DNA from: Streptomyces tateyamensis
Lineage (GTDB): Bacteria; Actinomycetota; Actinomycetes; Streptomycetales; Streptomycetaceae
Length of the DNA: 64,000 nucleotides
Assembly: GCF_003205575.1 (NCBI RefSeq)
Contig: NZ_PYBW01000081.1
Span: 1 to 64,000 of the forward strand
Direction of reading: 5' to 3'
Below, in pieces: positions 57,419 through 64,000 of the stretch. The number at the start of each line of letters is the position of its first letter. Positions within the stretch are counted from its first letter, which is position 1. Both the position numbers and the translations under genes were made by a program. The notes under the pieces were generated by a model. The model searched no databases. It was not told the origin of the DNA and saw nothing but the letters and a program-made list of their open reading frames with translations.

Positions 57419-57432
57419 CCGTCAGCTGACGG
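57419..57432. promoter_or_regulatory. 14-bp palindrome in the convergent gap
   Basis: CCGTCAGCTGACGG is a perfect palindrome between the small membrane protein gene and the convergent JetA-JetB-like gene. A second partial copy (CCGTCAGCTG) lies 17 bases before it. It may be a terminator part or a protein site; evidence is thin. Confidence 0.3.
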
Positions 57433-57492
57433 TCGACGGCCCAGGGGTGGACGGCCGCAGGGGTCAACGGCCCAGGGTCGACCGAGGCCGTC

Positions 57493-59040
57493 TCAGCGCC
57501 GCGAGTGCCGCCCCGTGCCGGGAGCCGGGGCCAGGTCCAGTTCCGCGGCGTACCGCGCGGCCGGCGCGAGCAGCGCCCACCCCGTGCGGTCGGCGGTCCC
57601 GGACGGGCACGGGCCCGGGGCGATCAGCCGCATCCGGTGCAGCAGCGCCAGCACCTGGCGGCGGAACGCGGCCCGGTCCGCCAACTGGGCCCGGTCCGCC
57701 CCGTGCTCGTCGGCGATGTCCCCGAGCAGCCCGTCTATCAGGGCCTCCGCGATCGGCACCGCCACCGGCGTCGGCTCGTCCGGCAGCGGGCGCAGCTGGT
57801 CCACCAGGCGCTCCACCAGCAGCAGCGCGGTGTGCGCGAGCGGGTCGGGGCCGGGCAGCCGCAGGTCGGTCAGCTCGTCGGCCGGGTCCAGCAGCGCGAA
57901 GCCCTCCCGCCGGATCTCGGTGGCGAGCCCGAGGAATTCCGCGAACCCGGCCGCCTCGCGCTGCCGCGACTCCAGCAGCCACTCCCGCTCCAGCGCGGTC
58001 AGCTCGCCGAGCAGCAGCAGCGGCGACTCGGCCAGCCGCCGCCGCACCGCGACCGGGATGGTGGTGCGCGGGGCGGGTGGATCCTGCGGTCCGACCGGCC
58101 GGCAGCGCGCGGCCAGCGCGGCCGCCAGCTCCACGTCCACCCGGCGCCCGCTCCCGGTGCCCAGCTCCTGCTCGCCGGTGGGCCCCTGCTCGGCCACCGG
58201 CCCGAGCACCTGCCAATCGGTCAACTGCTCGACGGCGGCCCGCCAGGCCGCCTCCGTCACTGTCTCCGGCAGCCCGGCGGGTAGCGGCCGCGCCTCGGCC
58301 CACCACGGCGGCCCCACCAGCACCTCGGCCAGCGCACCGGCCAGCGCCGCGTACCGGTCCGGGGTGAAGCCGGGCAGCCCGCGCCCCTCCCCCTCCCCCG
58401 GAGCCAGCGGCGACTTCACCAGGCGGGCGAACCGCTCGCCGACCAGCAGCGGGTAGCCGAGCAGCTCGGCGAAGCGCTCCGTCAACCAGCGGGCATGACG
58501 CTGGATCAGCCCGAGCGCCTGCGCGCCCGGCCCGCCCGCGGTGACCAGCGGCCGGGCCAGCAGCAGCCGGGCGGCGGCCCGCCGCTCGGCGGCCTGACGC
58601 TCGGCCGCCTGCCGCTCCTGGTCGGTGGGCAGCGGCCGGCCCGCGGGCAGCGCCCCGGCCTCGCCCTTGCGGTGCCGGCCGCCCCCGCGCCGGGCGGAGG
58701 GCAGCACCACGGCGCCGGCCCGGCGCCGCTCGCGCCGCGCCCGGGGCGCGCTCCGGTGCACCGTCGGCCCGTGCCACCAGCTGACCGTGGCCAGGTCGGC
58801 GTCCGCCGGGCGGGGTGCGGCGCCGAAGTGCCGGGCGCTGTACAGGCCGAAGGCCTCGGTGAACAGCTCGTGCGCCTGCTCGGGCGCGAGTTCGGCGAAG
58901 CGGACGGCCAGTCGGCGCAGCTCTGCGGCGTCCGCCGCCAGGTCGCGCGGGGCCTCCGGGGGCGGCTGCGGGACGGCCCGGCGCAGCGTCAGGGTGGCGG
59001 TGGCCAGCCCGGTCTCGCGCAGCGCTCCGCCCCCGTTCAC
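57493..59040 (-). CDS. JetA C-terminus fused to JetB (DUF2397/DUF2398), orphan Wadjet-like fragment
   Basis: The 515-residue protein has two parts. Residues about 20-100 read AAELRRLAVRFAELAPEQAHELFTEAFGLYSARHF...VSWWHGPTV, which match the C-terminal part of DUF2397/TIGR02677 (JetA). Residues about 140-515 match DUF2398/TIGR02678 (JetB): RRAAARLLLARPLVTAGGPGAQALGLIQRHARWLTERFAELLGYPLLVGERFARLVKSP and ELTDLRLPGPDPLAHTALLLVERLVDQLRPL. JetA and JetB are partners of the SMC-like JetC and nuclease JetD in Wadjet plasmid defence, but neither is present here, and the JetA N-terminus is missing. GTG 59040 follows GGAGGGG. Domain calls are from memory of the families. Confidence 0.75.
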   Translation of the reverse strand: MNGGGALRETGLATATLTLRRAVPQPPPEAPRDLAADAAELRRLAVRFAELAPEQAHELFTEAFGLYSARHFGAAPRPADADLATVSWWHGPTVHRSAPRARRERRRAGAVVLPSARRGGGRHRKGEAGALPAGRPLPTDQERQAAERQAAERRAAARLLLARPLVTAGGPGAQALGLIQRHARWLTERFAELLGYPLLVGERFARLVKSPLAPGEGEGRGLPGFTPDRYAALAGALAEVLVGPPWWAEARPLPAGLPETVTEAAWRAAVEQLTDWQVLGPVAEQGPTGEQELGTGSGRRVDVELAAALAARCRPVGPQDPPAPRTTIPVAVRRRLAESPLLLLGELTALEREWLLESRQREAAGFAEFLGLATEIRREGFALLDPADELTDLRLPGPDPLAHTALLLVERLVDQLRPLPDEPTPVAVPIAEALIDGLLGDIADEHGADRAQLADRAAFRRQVLALLHRMRLIAPGPCPSGTADRTGWALLAPAARYAAELDLAPAPGTGRHSRR

Positions 59041-59245
59041 GCGCCCCTCCGCCGTGCTGCCGACTACGCCCGTCCGGGGTTCACCCGCCCCGGTCCGGGA
59101 CCCGGCCTGCGAGTCCCGACGGGACAGCCTAAGGCACCACCAGGGGTGGGCGGCGCAGCCTCGGGCACGGCGCCTGGAGTGCTGGACATACGCGCGGGTA
59201 ACAACCTCTTCCGGCCACCCCGGACCGTCCCCTATCGTGCCGGGC

Positions 59246-60151
59246 ATGCCGAACCTGCCCGACGTGGTGCTGTGGTCGATACCGGCCTTCGTGCTGCTCA
59301 CCGTTGTGGAGGCGGTCTCCTACCGGTTCCACCCGGACGCGGACGAGGTCGGCTACCGGTCCGGTGACACCGCGACCAGCCTGACCATGGGGCTCGGCTC
59401 GCTCTTCTTCGACGCGGGGTGGCGGGTGCCGATCGCGCTGGCGTACTCCGCGCTCTACGCGGTGGCACCCTGGCACCTGCCGGTCAACGCCTGGACGCTG
59501 GGGCCGATGCTGCTCGCCCAGGACTTCTGCTACTACTGGCAGCACCGCTGCCACCACGTGGTCCGGGTGCTCTGGGCAAGCCACGTGGTGCACCACTCCA
59601 GCCGGAACTACAACCTGTCCACGGCGCTGCGCCAGCCCTGGACCGGGGCCACCAGCTGGGTGTTCTACCTGCCGATGGTGCTGGCCGGGGTGCACCCGGC
59701 GGCGCTGGCCTTCTGTTCCGGCGTCAGCCTCGTCTACCAGTTCTTCCTGCACACCGAGCGGGTCGACCGCCTGCCCCGCCCCGTCGAGCTGGTCTTCAAT
59801 ACCCCGTCGCACCACCGGGTGCACCACGCCTCCCAGGGCGGCTACCTGGACCGCAACTTCGGCGGGATCCTGATCGTCTGGGACCGGCTGTTCGGCTCGT
59901 TCACGCCGGAGACGGTCCGGCCGGTCTACGGGCTGACGAAGAACCTGGAGTCCTACAATCCGCTTCGGGTGGCTACCCACGAGTACGCGTCGATCGCGCG
60001 TGACGTGGCGGCCGCCCGCTCCTGGGCCGACAAGGTCCGCCACCTCGCCAAGGGACCGGGCTGGCAACCCGCCGCGGCACCGGCCGCAGCCGCAGTCGCC
60101 GCCACGCCCGCGGTCCCGTCGATCAGCCCGGAGGGCACCACCGCATGCTGA
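59246..60151 (+). CDS. Sterol desaturase/fatty acid hydroxylase-family protein (AGMO-like)
   Basis: The 301-residue membrane di-iron oxygenase has the eight-His set: QHRCHH, HVVHHSSRNYN and NTPSHHRVHHASQGGYLDRNFGGILIVWDRLFG. Spacing of these His and the Asn-Tyr-Asn segment resemble alkylglycerol monooxygenase (TMEM195) and sterol desaturase-like bacterial proteins. About four membrane helices precede and flank the His boxes. A Pro/Ala-rich tail follows residue 275. ATG 59246 was chosen. The stop overlaps the ATG of the YhhN gene, so they are coupled; the pair suggests ether-lipid turnover, by inference. Confidence 0.88.
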   Translation: MPNLPDVVLWSIPAFVLLTVVEAVSYRFHPDADEVGYRSGDTATSLTMGLGSLFFDAGWRVPIALAYSALYAVAPWHLPVNAWTLGPMLLAQDFCYYWQHRCHHVVRVLWASHVVHHSSRNYNLSTALRQPWTGATSWVFYLPMVLAGVHPAALAFCSGVSLVYQFFLHTERVDRLPRPVELVFNTPSHHRVHHASQGGYLDRNFGGILIVWDRLFGSFTPETVRPVYGLTKNLESYNPLRVATHEYASIARDVAAARSWADKVRHLAKGPGWQPAAAPAAAAVAATPAVPSISPEGTTAC

Positions 60152-60825
60152 CCAGCCTCACCTCCACCGTCGGTACCCGGCTCGCCGGGCGGGCCAAGGG
60201 CCTGCTCACCGCGTTCGCCGCCACCTCCGCGGCGCACCTGGGCTCGCTGCTGACCGACACCCGGGTGGTGGAGCAGGCCACCAAGCCCGCCCTGATGCCC
60301 CTGCTGGCCGCGCACGCGCTCGGCGGCTCGGGCCCGGTGCCGAAGCTGCTGGCCCGGGCCCTGCTCGCGTCCACCGCGGGCGACGTGCTGCTCCAGGTCC
60401 CCGCCGAGCCGGCCTTCCTGGCGGGGATGGGCGCGTTCGCCGCGGCGCACGTCAGCTACATCGCGATGTTCGCCCAGCAGGGCGCGCTGACGGACCGTCG
60501 GCGCACCGTGCTGGTCGGCTGCGCGTACGCGGCCACCTGGGTGGTGATGCTCGGTCTGCTCTGGCCGGGTCTGGGCGCGTTGCAGGTCCCGGTGGCCGGG
60601 TACAGCCTGCTGCTGGCGGGCACGGCGGTGACGGCGGCCGGCCTGGGCCTGCGGGCCGGACTGGGCGGCGGGCTGTTCCTGCTCTCCGACACCCTGATCG
60701 CCACCCGCCTGGCCGGCTGGCGGCAGCTGCCGGGCCACGAGTTCTGGATCATGTCCACGTACATCGCGGCCCAGTACCTGCTGGCCACCGCGGCCCTGCG
60801 GGCCGAGGCGGCGCCGGCCGACTGA
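60145..60825 (+). CDS. YhhN-family protein, lysoplasmalogenase-like
   Basis: The 226-residue membrane protein (about seven helices) matches the YhhN/TMEM86 family, whose animal members hydrolyse the vinyl ether bond of lysoplasmalogens. Markers are ATKPALMPLL near the N-terminus, ARALLASTAGDVLLQVP with the conserved Asp, and GGGLFLLSDTLIATRLAG with the second Asp. ATG 60145 overlaps the upstream gene's end by 7 bases (ATGCTGA). Bacterial members are mostly uncharacterised, so activity on ether lipids is a family-based guess. Confidence 0.85.
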   Translation: MLTSLTSTVGTRLAGRAKGLLTAFAATSAAHLGSLLTDTRVVEQATKPALMPLLAAHALGGSGPVPKLLARALLASTAGDVLLQVPAEPAFLAGMGAFAAAHVSYIAMFAQQGALTDRRRTVLVGCAYAATWVVMLGLLWPGLGALQVPVAGYSLLLAGTAVTAAGLGLRAGLGGGLFLLSDTLIATRLAGWRQLPGHEFWIMSTYIAAQYLLATAALRAEAAPAD

Positions 60826-60829
60826 GCGG

Positions 60830-61633
60830 TCAGAGGTTCAGGTCCACCACGACGGGCGCGTGGTCCGAAGTCCCCTTGCCCTTGCGCGCCTCGCGGTCCA
60901 CGTACGCGTCGCTGACCGCGGCGGTGAACGGGGCGTTGCCGTACACCAGGTCGATCCGCATGCCCCGGTTCTTCGGGAAGGCGAGCTGGCGGTAGTCCCA
61001 GTAGGTGTAGGGGCGGTCGTACTTGAGCGGGCGGGGCAGCACGTCGGCCAGGCCCGCCGCGCGCAGGTCGGCCAGGGCCTGCCGCTCCGGCTCGGTCACG
61101 TGGGTCTGGCCCTCGAAAGCGGCCACGTCGAAGACGTCCTCGTCGGTCGGGGCCACGTTGAAGTCGCCGAGCACCGCGAACGGGCGCTCGCCGGCCGCGT
61201 CCGCCGCGATGCCCTGACGGAGCGTCTCCAGCCAGTCCAGCTTGTACCGGTAGTGCGGGTGGTCCACCTCGCGCCCGTTGGGCACGTAGACCGACCAGAC
61301 GCGGACCGGCCCGCAGGTGGCCGCGATGGCGCGCGGCTCCTGCTCGGGCAGCAGCGCGCCGTCGGCCAGGTAGCCCGGCTGGTCGGGCAGGCCGCGCAGC
61401 ACGTCCGCGAGGCCGACCCGGGACAGGATCGCCACGCCGTTCCACCGCCCGGTGCCGTGCGCCTCGGTCTCGTAGCCGAGCGCCCGCACCTCCTCGTACG
61501 GGAAGGCGTCGGCGGCGCACTTGAGCTCCTGCAGGCACACCACGTCGGGCTTGGCGCTCTCCAGCCACTCCAGCAGCTTGGGCAGCCGCGCGGTGACGGA
61601 GTTGATGTTCCAGGTGGCGATGCGCAGGGTCAC
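60830..61633 (-). CDS. xthA: Exodeoxyribonuclease III
   Basis: The 267-residue AP endonuclease/exonuclease repairs abasic sites. All family motifs are present: IATWNINSVTARL, VCLQELKC (metal Glu), VYVPNGRE, LGDFNVAPTDEDV, TYWDYR, GMRIDLVYG and the ending SDHAPVVVDL. GTG 61633 was chosen: LRIATWN starts 2 residues later, and the longer frame upstream has no family match. Its stop is 4 bases from the convergent YhhN stop. Confidence 0.95.
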   Translation of the reverse strand: MTLRIATWNINSVTARLPKLLEWLESAKPDVVCLQELKCAADAFPYEEVRALGYETEAHGTGRWNGVAILSRVGLADVLRGLPDQPGYLADGALLPEQEPRAIAATCGPVRVWSVYVPNGREVDHPHYRYKLDWLETLRQGIAADAAGERPFAVLGDFNVAPTDEDVFDVAAFEGQTHVTEPERQALADLRAAGLADVLPRPLKYDRPYTYWDYRQLAFPKNRGMRIDLVYGNAPFTAAVSDAYVDREARKGKGTSDHAPVVVDLNL

Positions 61634-61740
61634 GAGCTCGGCCTTCTGCAGTCGGGCGGACGAGGGCGGGCGCTCCTGCGGGAACACCCGCCCTCGAATC
61701 TACCGCCGGCCGCCGACAGCCGGCCGCGTTCGCCGGCCCG

Positions 61741-61782
61741 GGTTCACGGGCTCGGGTTCACGGGGTCGGGTTCGCGAGGCCG
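61741..61782. repeat. Three 14-bp tandem units between xthA and ggt
   Basis: GGTTCACGGGCTCG, GGTTCACGGGGTCG and GGTTCGCGAGGCCG lie end to end, just past the ggt stop on the minus strand and upstream of xthA. Confidence 0.6.
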
Positions 61783-61800
61783 AGGTCGCCGGGGACTGGT

Positions 61801-63594
61801 TCACGGCGCCGGGTGCACCACCGCCGCCGACCCGCCGCCGCGCCGCACCGGCTCGGCGGCCGCGATCCAGCGCCCGTCCGGCAGGCGCTCCACCCCGGTG
61901 GCCGCGCCGATCTCCGGATTGAGCGTGAACACCTGCCCCAGCGCCTCCAGCGCGGCCCGCTGCGGCGAGGCCAGGAAGGCCGGCTCGGCCTCGGTCGCCT
62001 TCAGGTTGCGCTGGCTGATCCGCGGCGCCGCGATCGCCTGCTCCAGGGTCAGCCCGCGGTCCATCCGGCCGAGCAGCACCTGGAGCACCGTGGTGATGAT
62101 GGTCGCCCCGCCCGGCGACCCGGCCGCGAAGGCGAAGTCGCCGTCCTTGAGCACCACGGTCGGCGAGATCGAGGAGCGCGGCCGCTTGCCCGGGCCGGGC
62201 AGGTTGGGGTCCGGCACCCCGGGGGTCAGCGGGGCGAAGGAGAAGTCGGTCAGCTCGTTGTTGAGCAGGAAGCCGCGGCCGGGCACGGTGATGGCGCTGC
62301 CGCCGGTCTGCTCGATGGTCAGCGTGTACGAGACCACGTTGCCCCAGCGGTCGGCGACCGTCAGGTGGGTGGTGTTGGTGCCCTCGTACGGCTCGCTGAC
62401 GGCCGGGCCCGCGCCGGCGCAGGTGCCCGGGTGGTACGGGTCGCCCGGGGCCAGCGGGCTGGTCTGCGCGTGCTCGGGGTCGATCAGGCAGGCCCGGCCG
62501 GCCGCGTAGTCCTCGGAGAGCAGCTGACGGCTCGGCACCTGCTGGGCGGCCGGGTCGCCGACCCAGCGGTTGCGGTCGGCGAAGGCGATCCGGGTGGCCT
62601 CGACGAACCGGTGGTAGTACTGGGTGTCGTCCACCCGGGACAGGTCACCGGTCTCCTGCAGCAGGTTGAGCGCCTCGCCCACCGCGGTGCCGCCGGAGGA
62701 GGAGGGCGCGATCCCGTACACATCGTAGGCGCCGTACTCGACGTGGGTCGGCGCCTGCTCGTGCACCCGGTAGGCCGCCAGGTCCGCGGCGTCCAGCTTG
62801 CCGGTGCGGACCACCCGGGTGCTGGCCGGGTCCACCGGCGGGTGCTGGACGGTGCGCACGATGTCCGCGCCCAGGTCGCCCTGGTAGAGCGCCTTGGTGC
62901 CCTCGCGCCCGAGTTCGCGGTAGGTGCCGGCCAGGTCCGGGTTGCGCAGCAGCGAGCCGACGGCGGGCAGCGTGCCGCCGGGCAGGAAGAGCTGACGGGT
63001 CGCCGGGAAGTCCTTGAACCGGTCCTGGTTGAGCGCGGTCTGGTTCTGGAAGGTCTGGTCGACCACGAAGCCCTGGTCGGCGATCCGTTCGGCGGGCTCG
63101 AGCACCTCGCCGAGCGGGCGGGTGCCCCAGCTGTTCAGTGCCTGCTGCCAGGTCGCGGCGGTGCCCGGCACGCCGACCGAGCGGCCGCTGGTCACGGCGT
63201 CCGCGAAGGCGAGCGGCCGGCCGTCCTCCAGGAAGAGCGAGCTGTCGGCGCTCAGCGGAGCGGTCTCGCGGCCGTCCAGGGTGTGCACCCGGCCGGTCGC
63301 GGCGTCGTAGTAGACGAAGTATCCGCCGCCCCCGATCCCGGCGGAGTACGGCTCGGTGACCCCCAGCGCGGCGGCCGTGGCCACGGCGGCGTCCACCGCG
63401 TTGCCGCCGTGCTTGAGCACCTCCAGGCCGGCAGCGGTGGCGTCGGCGTCCACCGAGGCCACGGCGCCGCCGTAGCCGACGGCCTCAGGCACCTTGGGCG
63501 GGGGCGCCGCGGCCTGGGCCGGCGCCACGGTGCCGAGGGCGGCGGCGGCCAGGGTCAGCGCGAGAGGTAAGGAGAGGCGGGCCGGAATGCGCAT
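61801..63594 (-). CDS. ggt: Gamma-glutamyltransferase, secreted
   Basis: The 597-residue enzyme moves or hydrolyses gamma-glutamyl groups, for example of glutathione or ergothioneine-related thiols. The signal peptide (MRIPARLSLPLALTLAAAALGTVAPAQAAA) sends it outside. Family motifs: HGGNAVDAAVATAAALGVTEPYSAGIGGGGYFVYYDA, the self-cleaved nucleophile Thr in TNTTHLTVADRWGNVVSYTLTIEQ (about residue 402), GRGFLLNNELTDF, PRSSISPTVVLKDG and AAGSPGGATIITTVLQVLL. The proenzyme should cleave before TTHLT to give large and small subunits. ATG 63594 follows an AGGAGG-like site (CCCAGGAGGACTTCTCCC). Confidence 0.94.
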   Translation of the reverse strand: MRIPARLSLPLALTLAAAALGTVAPAQAAAPPPKVPEAVGYGGAVASVDADATAAGLEVLKHGGNAVDAAVATAAALGVTEPYSAGIGGGGYFVYYDAATGRVHTLDGRETAPLSADSSLFLEDGRPLAFADAVTSGRSVGVPGTAATWQQALNSWGTRPLGEVLEPAERIADQGFVVDQTFQNQTALNQDRFKDFPATRQLFLPGGTLPAVGSLLRNPDLAGTYRELGREGTKALYQGDLGADIVRTVQHPPVDPASTRVVRTGKLDAADLAAYRVHEQAPTHVEYGAYDVYGIAPSSSGGTAVGEALNLLQETGDLSRVDDTQYYHRFVEATRIAFADRNRWVGDPAAQQVPSRQLLSEDYAAGRACLIDPEHAQTSPLAPGDPYHPGTCAGAGPAVSEPYEGTNTTHLTVADRWGNVVSYTLTIEQTGGSAITVPGRGFLLNNELTDFSFAPLTPGVPDPNLPGPGKRPRSSISPTVVLKDGDFAFAAGSPGGATIITTVLQVLLGRMDRGLTLEQAIAAPRISQRNLKATEAEPAFLASPQRAALEALGQVFTLNPEIGAATGVERLPDGRWIAAAEPVRRGGGSAAVVHPAP

Positions 63595-63797
63595 GGGAGA
63601 AGTCCTCCTGGGTCGGCGTCAGATCCCTTCCCTACCCAGCGGAAGGGCGGGTCGCACTGCCTGCCGGCGCTTCCCGGGGTTGCTCGGCGCTGCTCGGTGC
63701 TTCCAATGAGGTGAACCGGGGCGCGGGCTGCCAGCGGTGCGGCCCGCCCGCGACCAGACTGGTCCAACGGGTACGGCGGACGGAAGGCACGGCACGC

Positions 63798-64000
63798 ATG
63801 CGGCGGATGCGGAACGAGCAGCTGGAGCACGACCGCCAACAGCGCGTCAGCCGCCTGCGCGCCCAGCGCGCCCAGGCTCGTGCGGCCGCCGAGCAGCACC
63901 GGGCGGCCGGGCGCCGGGCCGAGGCCGGCGCCCGCTGGCTGGACGGGCGGCTGCCGTTCCTCGACGCGGGCAAGGGGCTGCTGCGCAAGATCTTCCCCGA
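63798..64000 (+). CDS. N-terminus of a QcrB-like cytochrome b (cut by window end)
   Basis: Only 67 codons are inside the window. The first 45 are a highly charged, Arg/Gln/Ala-rich helical or coiled-coil head (RRMRNEQLEHDRQQRVSRL...). They are followed by WLDGRLPFLDAGKGLLRKIFP, which strongly resembles the start of actinobacterial QcrB (W-x-D-G-R-L...LRKIFPDHWSF). So this is probably a cytochrome b subunit of a bc-type complex, perhaps a second copy, since the head is unlike the usual QcrB start. ATG 63798 has GGAAGG about 10 bases upstream; ATG 63807 is an alternative. Confidence 0.6.
   Translation, partial: MRRMRNEQLEHDRQQRVSRLRAQRAQARAAAEQHRAAGRRAEAGARWLDGRLPFLDAGKGLLRKIFP

Noticed and set aside
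1..64000. tRNA or rRNA genes, insertion sequences, phage or integrative elements
   Set aside because: No T-loop-type GGTTCGANTCC pattern, transposase, integrase or terminal repeats were noticed on either strand; a tRNA scan would be decisive.

Overview
The window is chromosomal DNA from a very GC-rich actinobacterium, almost certainly a member of the Streptomycetaceae (Streptomyces or Kitasatospora type). The signs are third codon positions that are nearly all G or C, many GTG starts, chains of genes overlapping by 1 to 4 bases, the argCJBDR order, a BluB-CobT fusion, a SARP regulator and a streptomycete-style Tad locus. I see no rRNA, tRNA, CRISPR array, insertion sequence or phage. Most of the window reads as ordinary core chromosome, with patches of accessory or decaying genes.

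Layout. 0-2 kb: two unrecognised conserved-type proteins on the + strand. 2-9.2 kb (-): a SpoU-type RNA methyltransferase and three corrinoid genes (cobA with a siroheme-synthase N-domain, a BluB-CobT fusion with a long disordered head, and cobL). 9.4-13.7 kb (-): two GNAT acetyltransferases around the methionine importer metN-metI-metQ, which has a strong terminator on each side, a palindromic operator candidate and a possible Met/Cys leader peptide. 14-22.2 kb (-): arginine biosynthesis, argC-J-B-D-R, with a P450-ferredoxin pair lying between argR and argH; ARG-box-like sites precede argC and argH. 22.2-25.2 kb: a VC0807-type membrane protein, an RlmG-type rRNA methyltransferase and a TIGR03084-type protein. 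25.4-26.6 kb: a nitric oxide synthase oxygenase. 26.6-30.6 kb: a TetR regulator divergent from an acyl-CoA dehydrogenase, thiolase and SDR operon, with a clear inverted-repeat operator between them.

30.6-38.9 kb: a secreted BNR/sialidase-like protein divergent from a secreted sedolisin (S53 peptidase), a caspase-fold-like protein of unknown job, an auxin-efflux-type carrier, a stand-alone SARP regulator, and a GNAT gene broken by an in-frame TGA in a patch of atypical base use. 38.9-53 kb (-): one long Tad/Flp-type secretion or pilus operon: caspase-like protein, lipoprotein, secreted protein, SAF/CpaB-like, CpaE, CpaF, TadB, TadC, a short prepilin-like protein, two TadE-like proteins, a TadG-like protein and a giant membrane LysM-BTAD protein. 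No prepilin peptidase is present in the window.

53-64 kb: a PPOX-type flavin protein, a MaoC-type hydratase, a NAPE-PLD-like metallo-hydrolase, a TesB thioesterase behind an 18-bp-arm inverted repeat, two small proteins, an orphan gene that looks like the tail of Wadjet JetA fused to JetB, a sterol-desaturase/AGMO-like membrane oxygenase coupled to a YhhN lysoplasmalogenase-like gene, exonuclease III, gamma-glutamyltransferase, and the start of a QcrB-like cytochrome b gene cut by the window edge. The observations most worth checking are the JetA-JetB fragment, the TGA-interrupted GNAT, the two caspase-like proteins (one heading the Tad operon), the odd prepilin of that operon, and the AGMO-like/YhhN pair.
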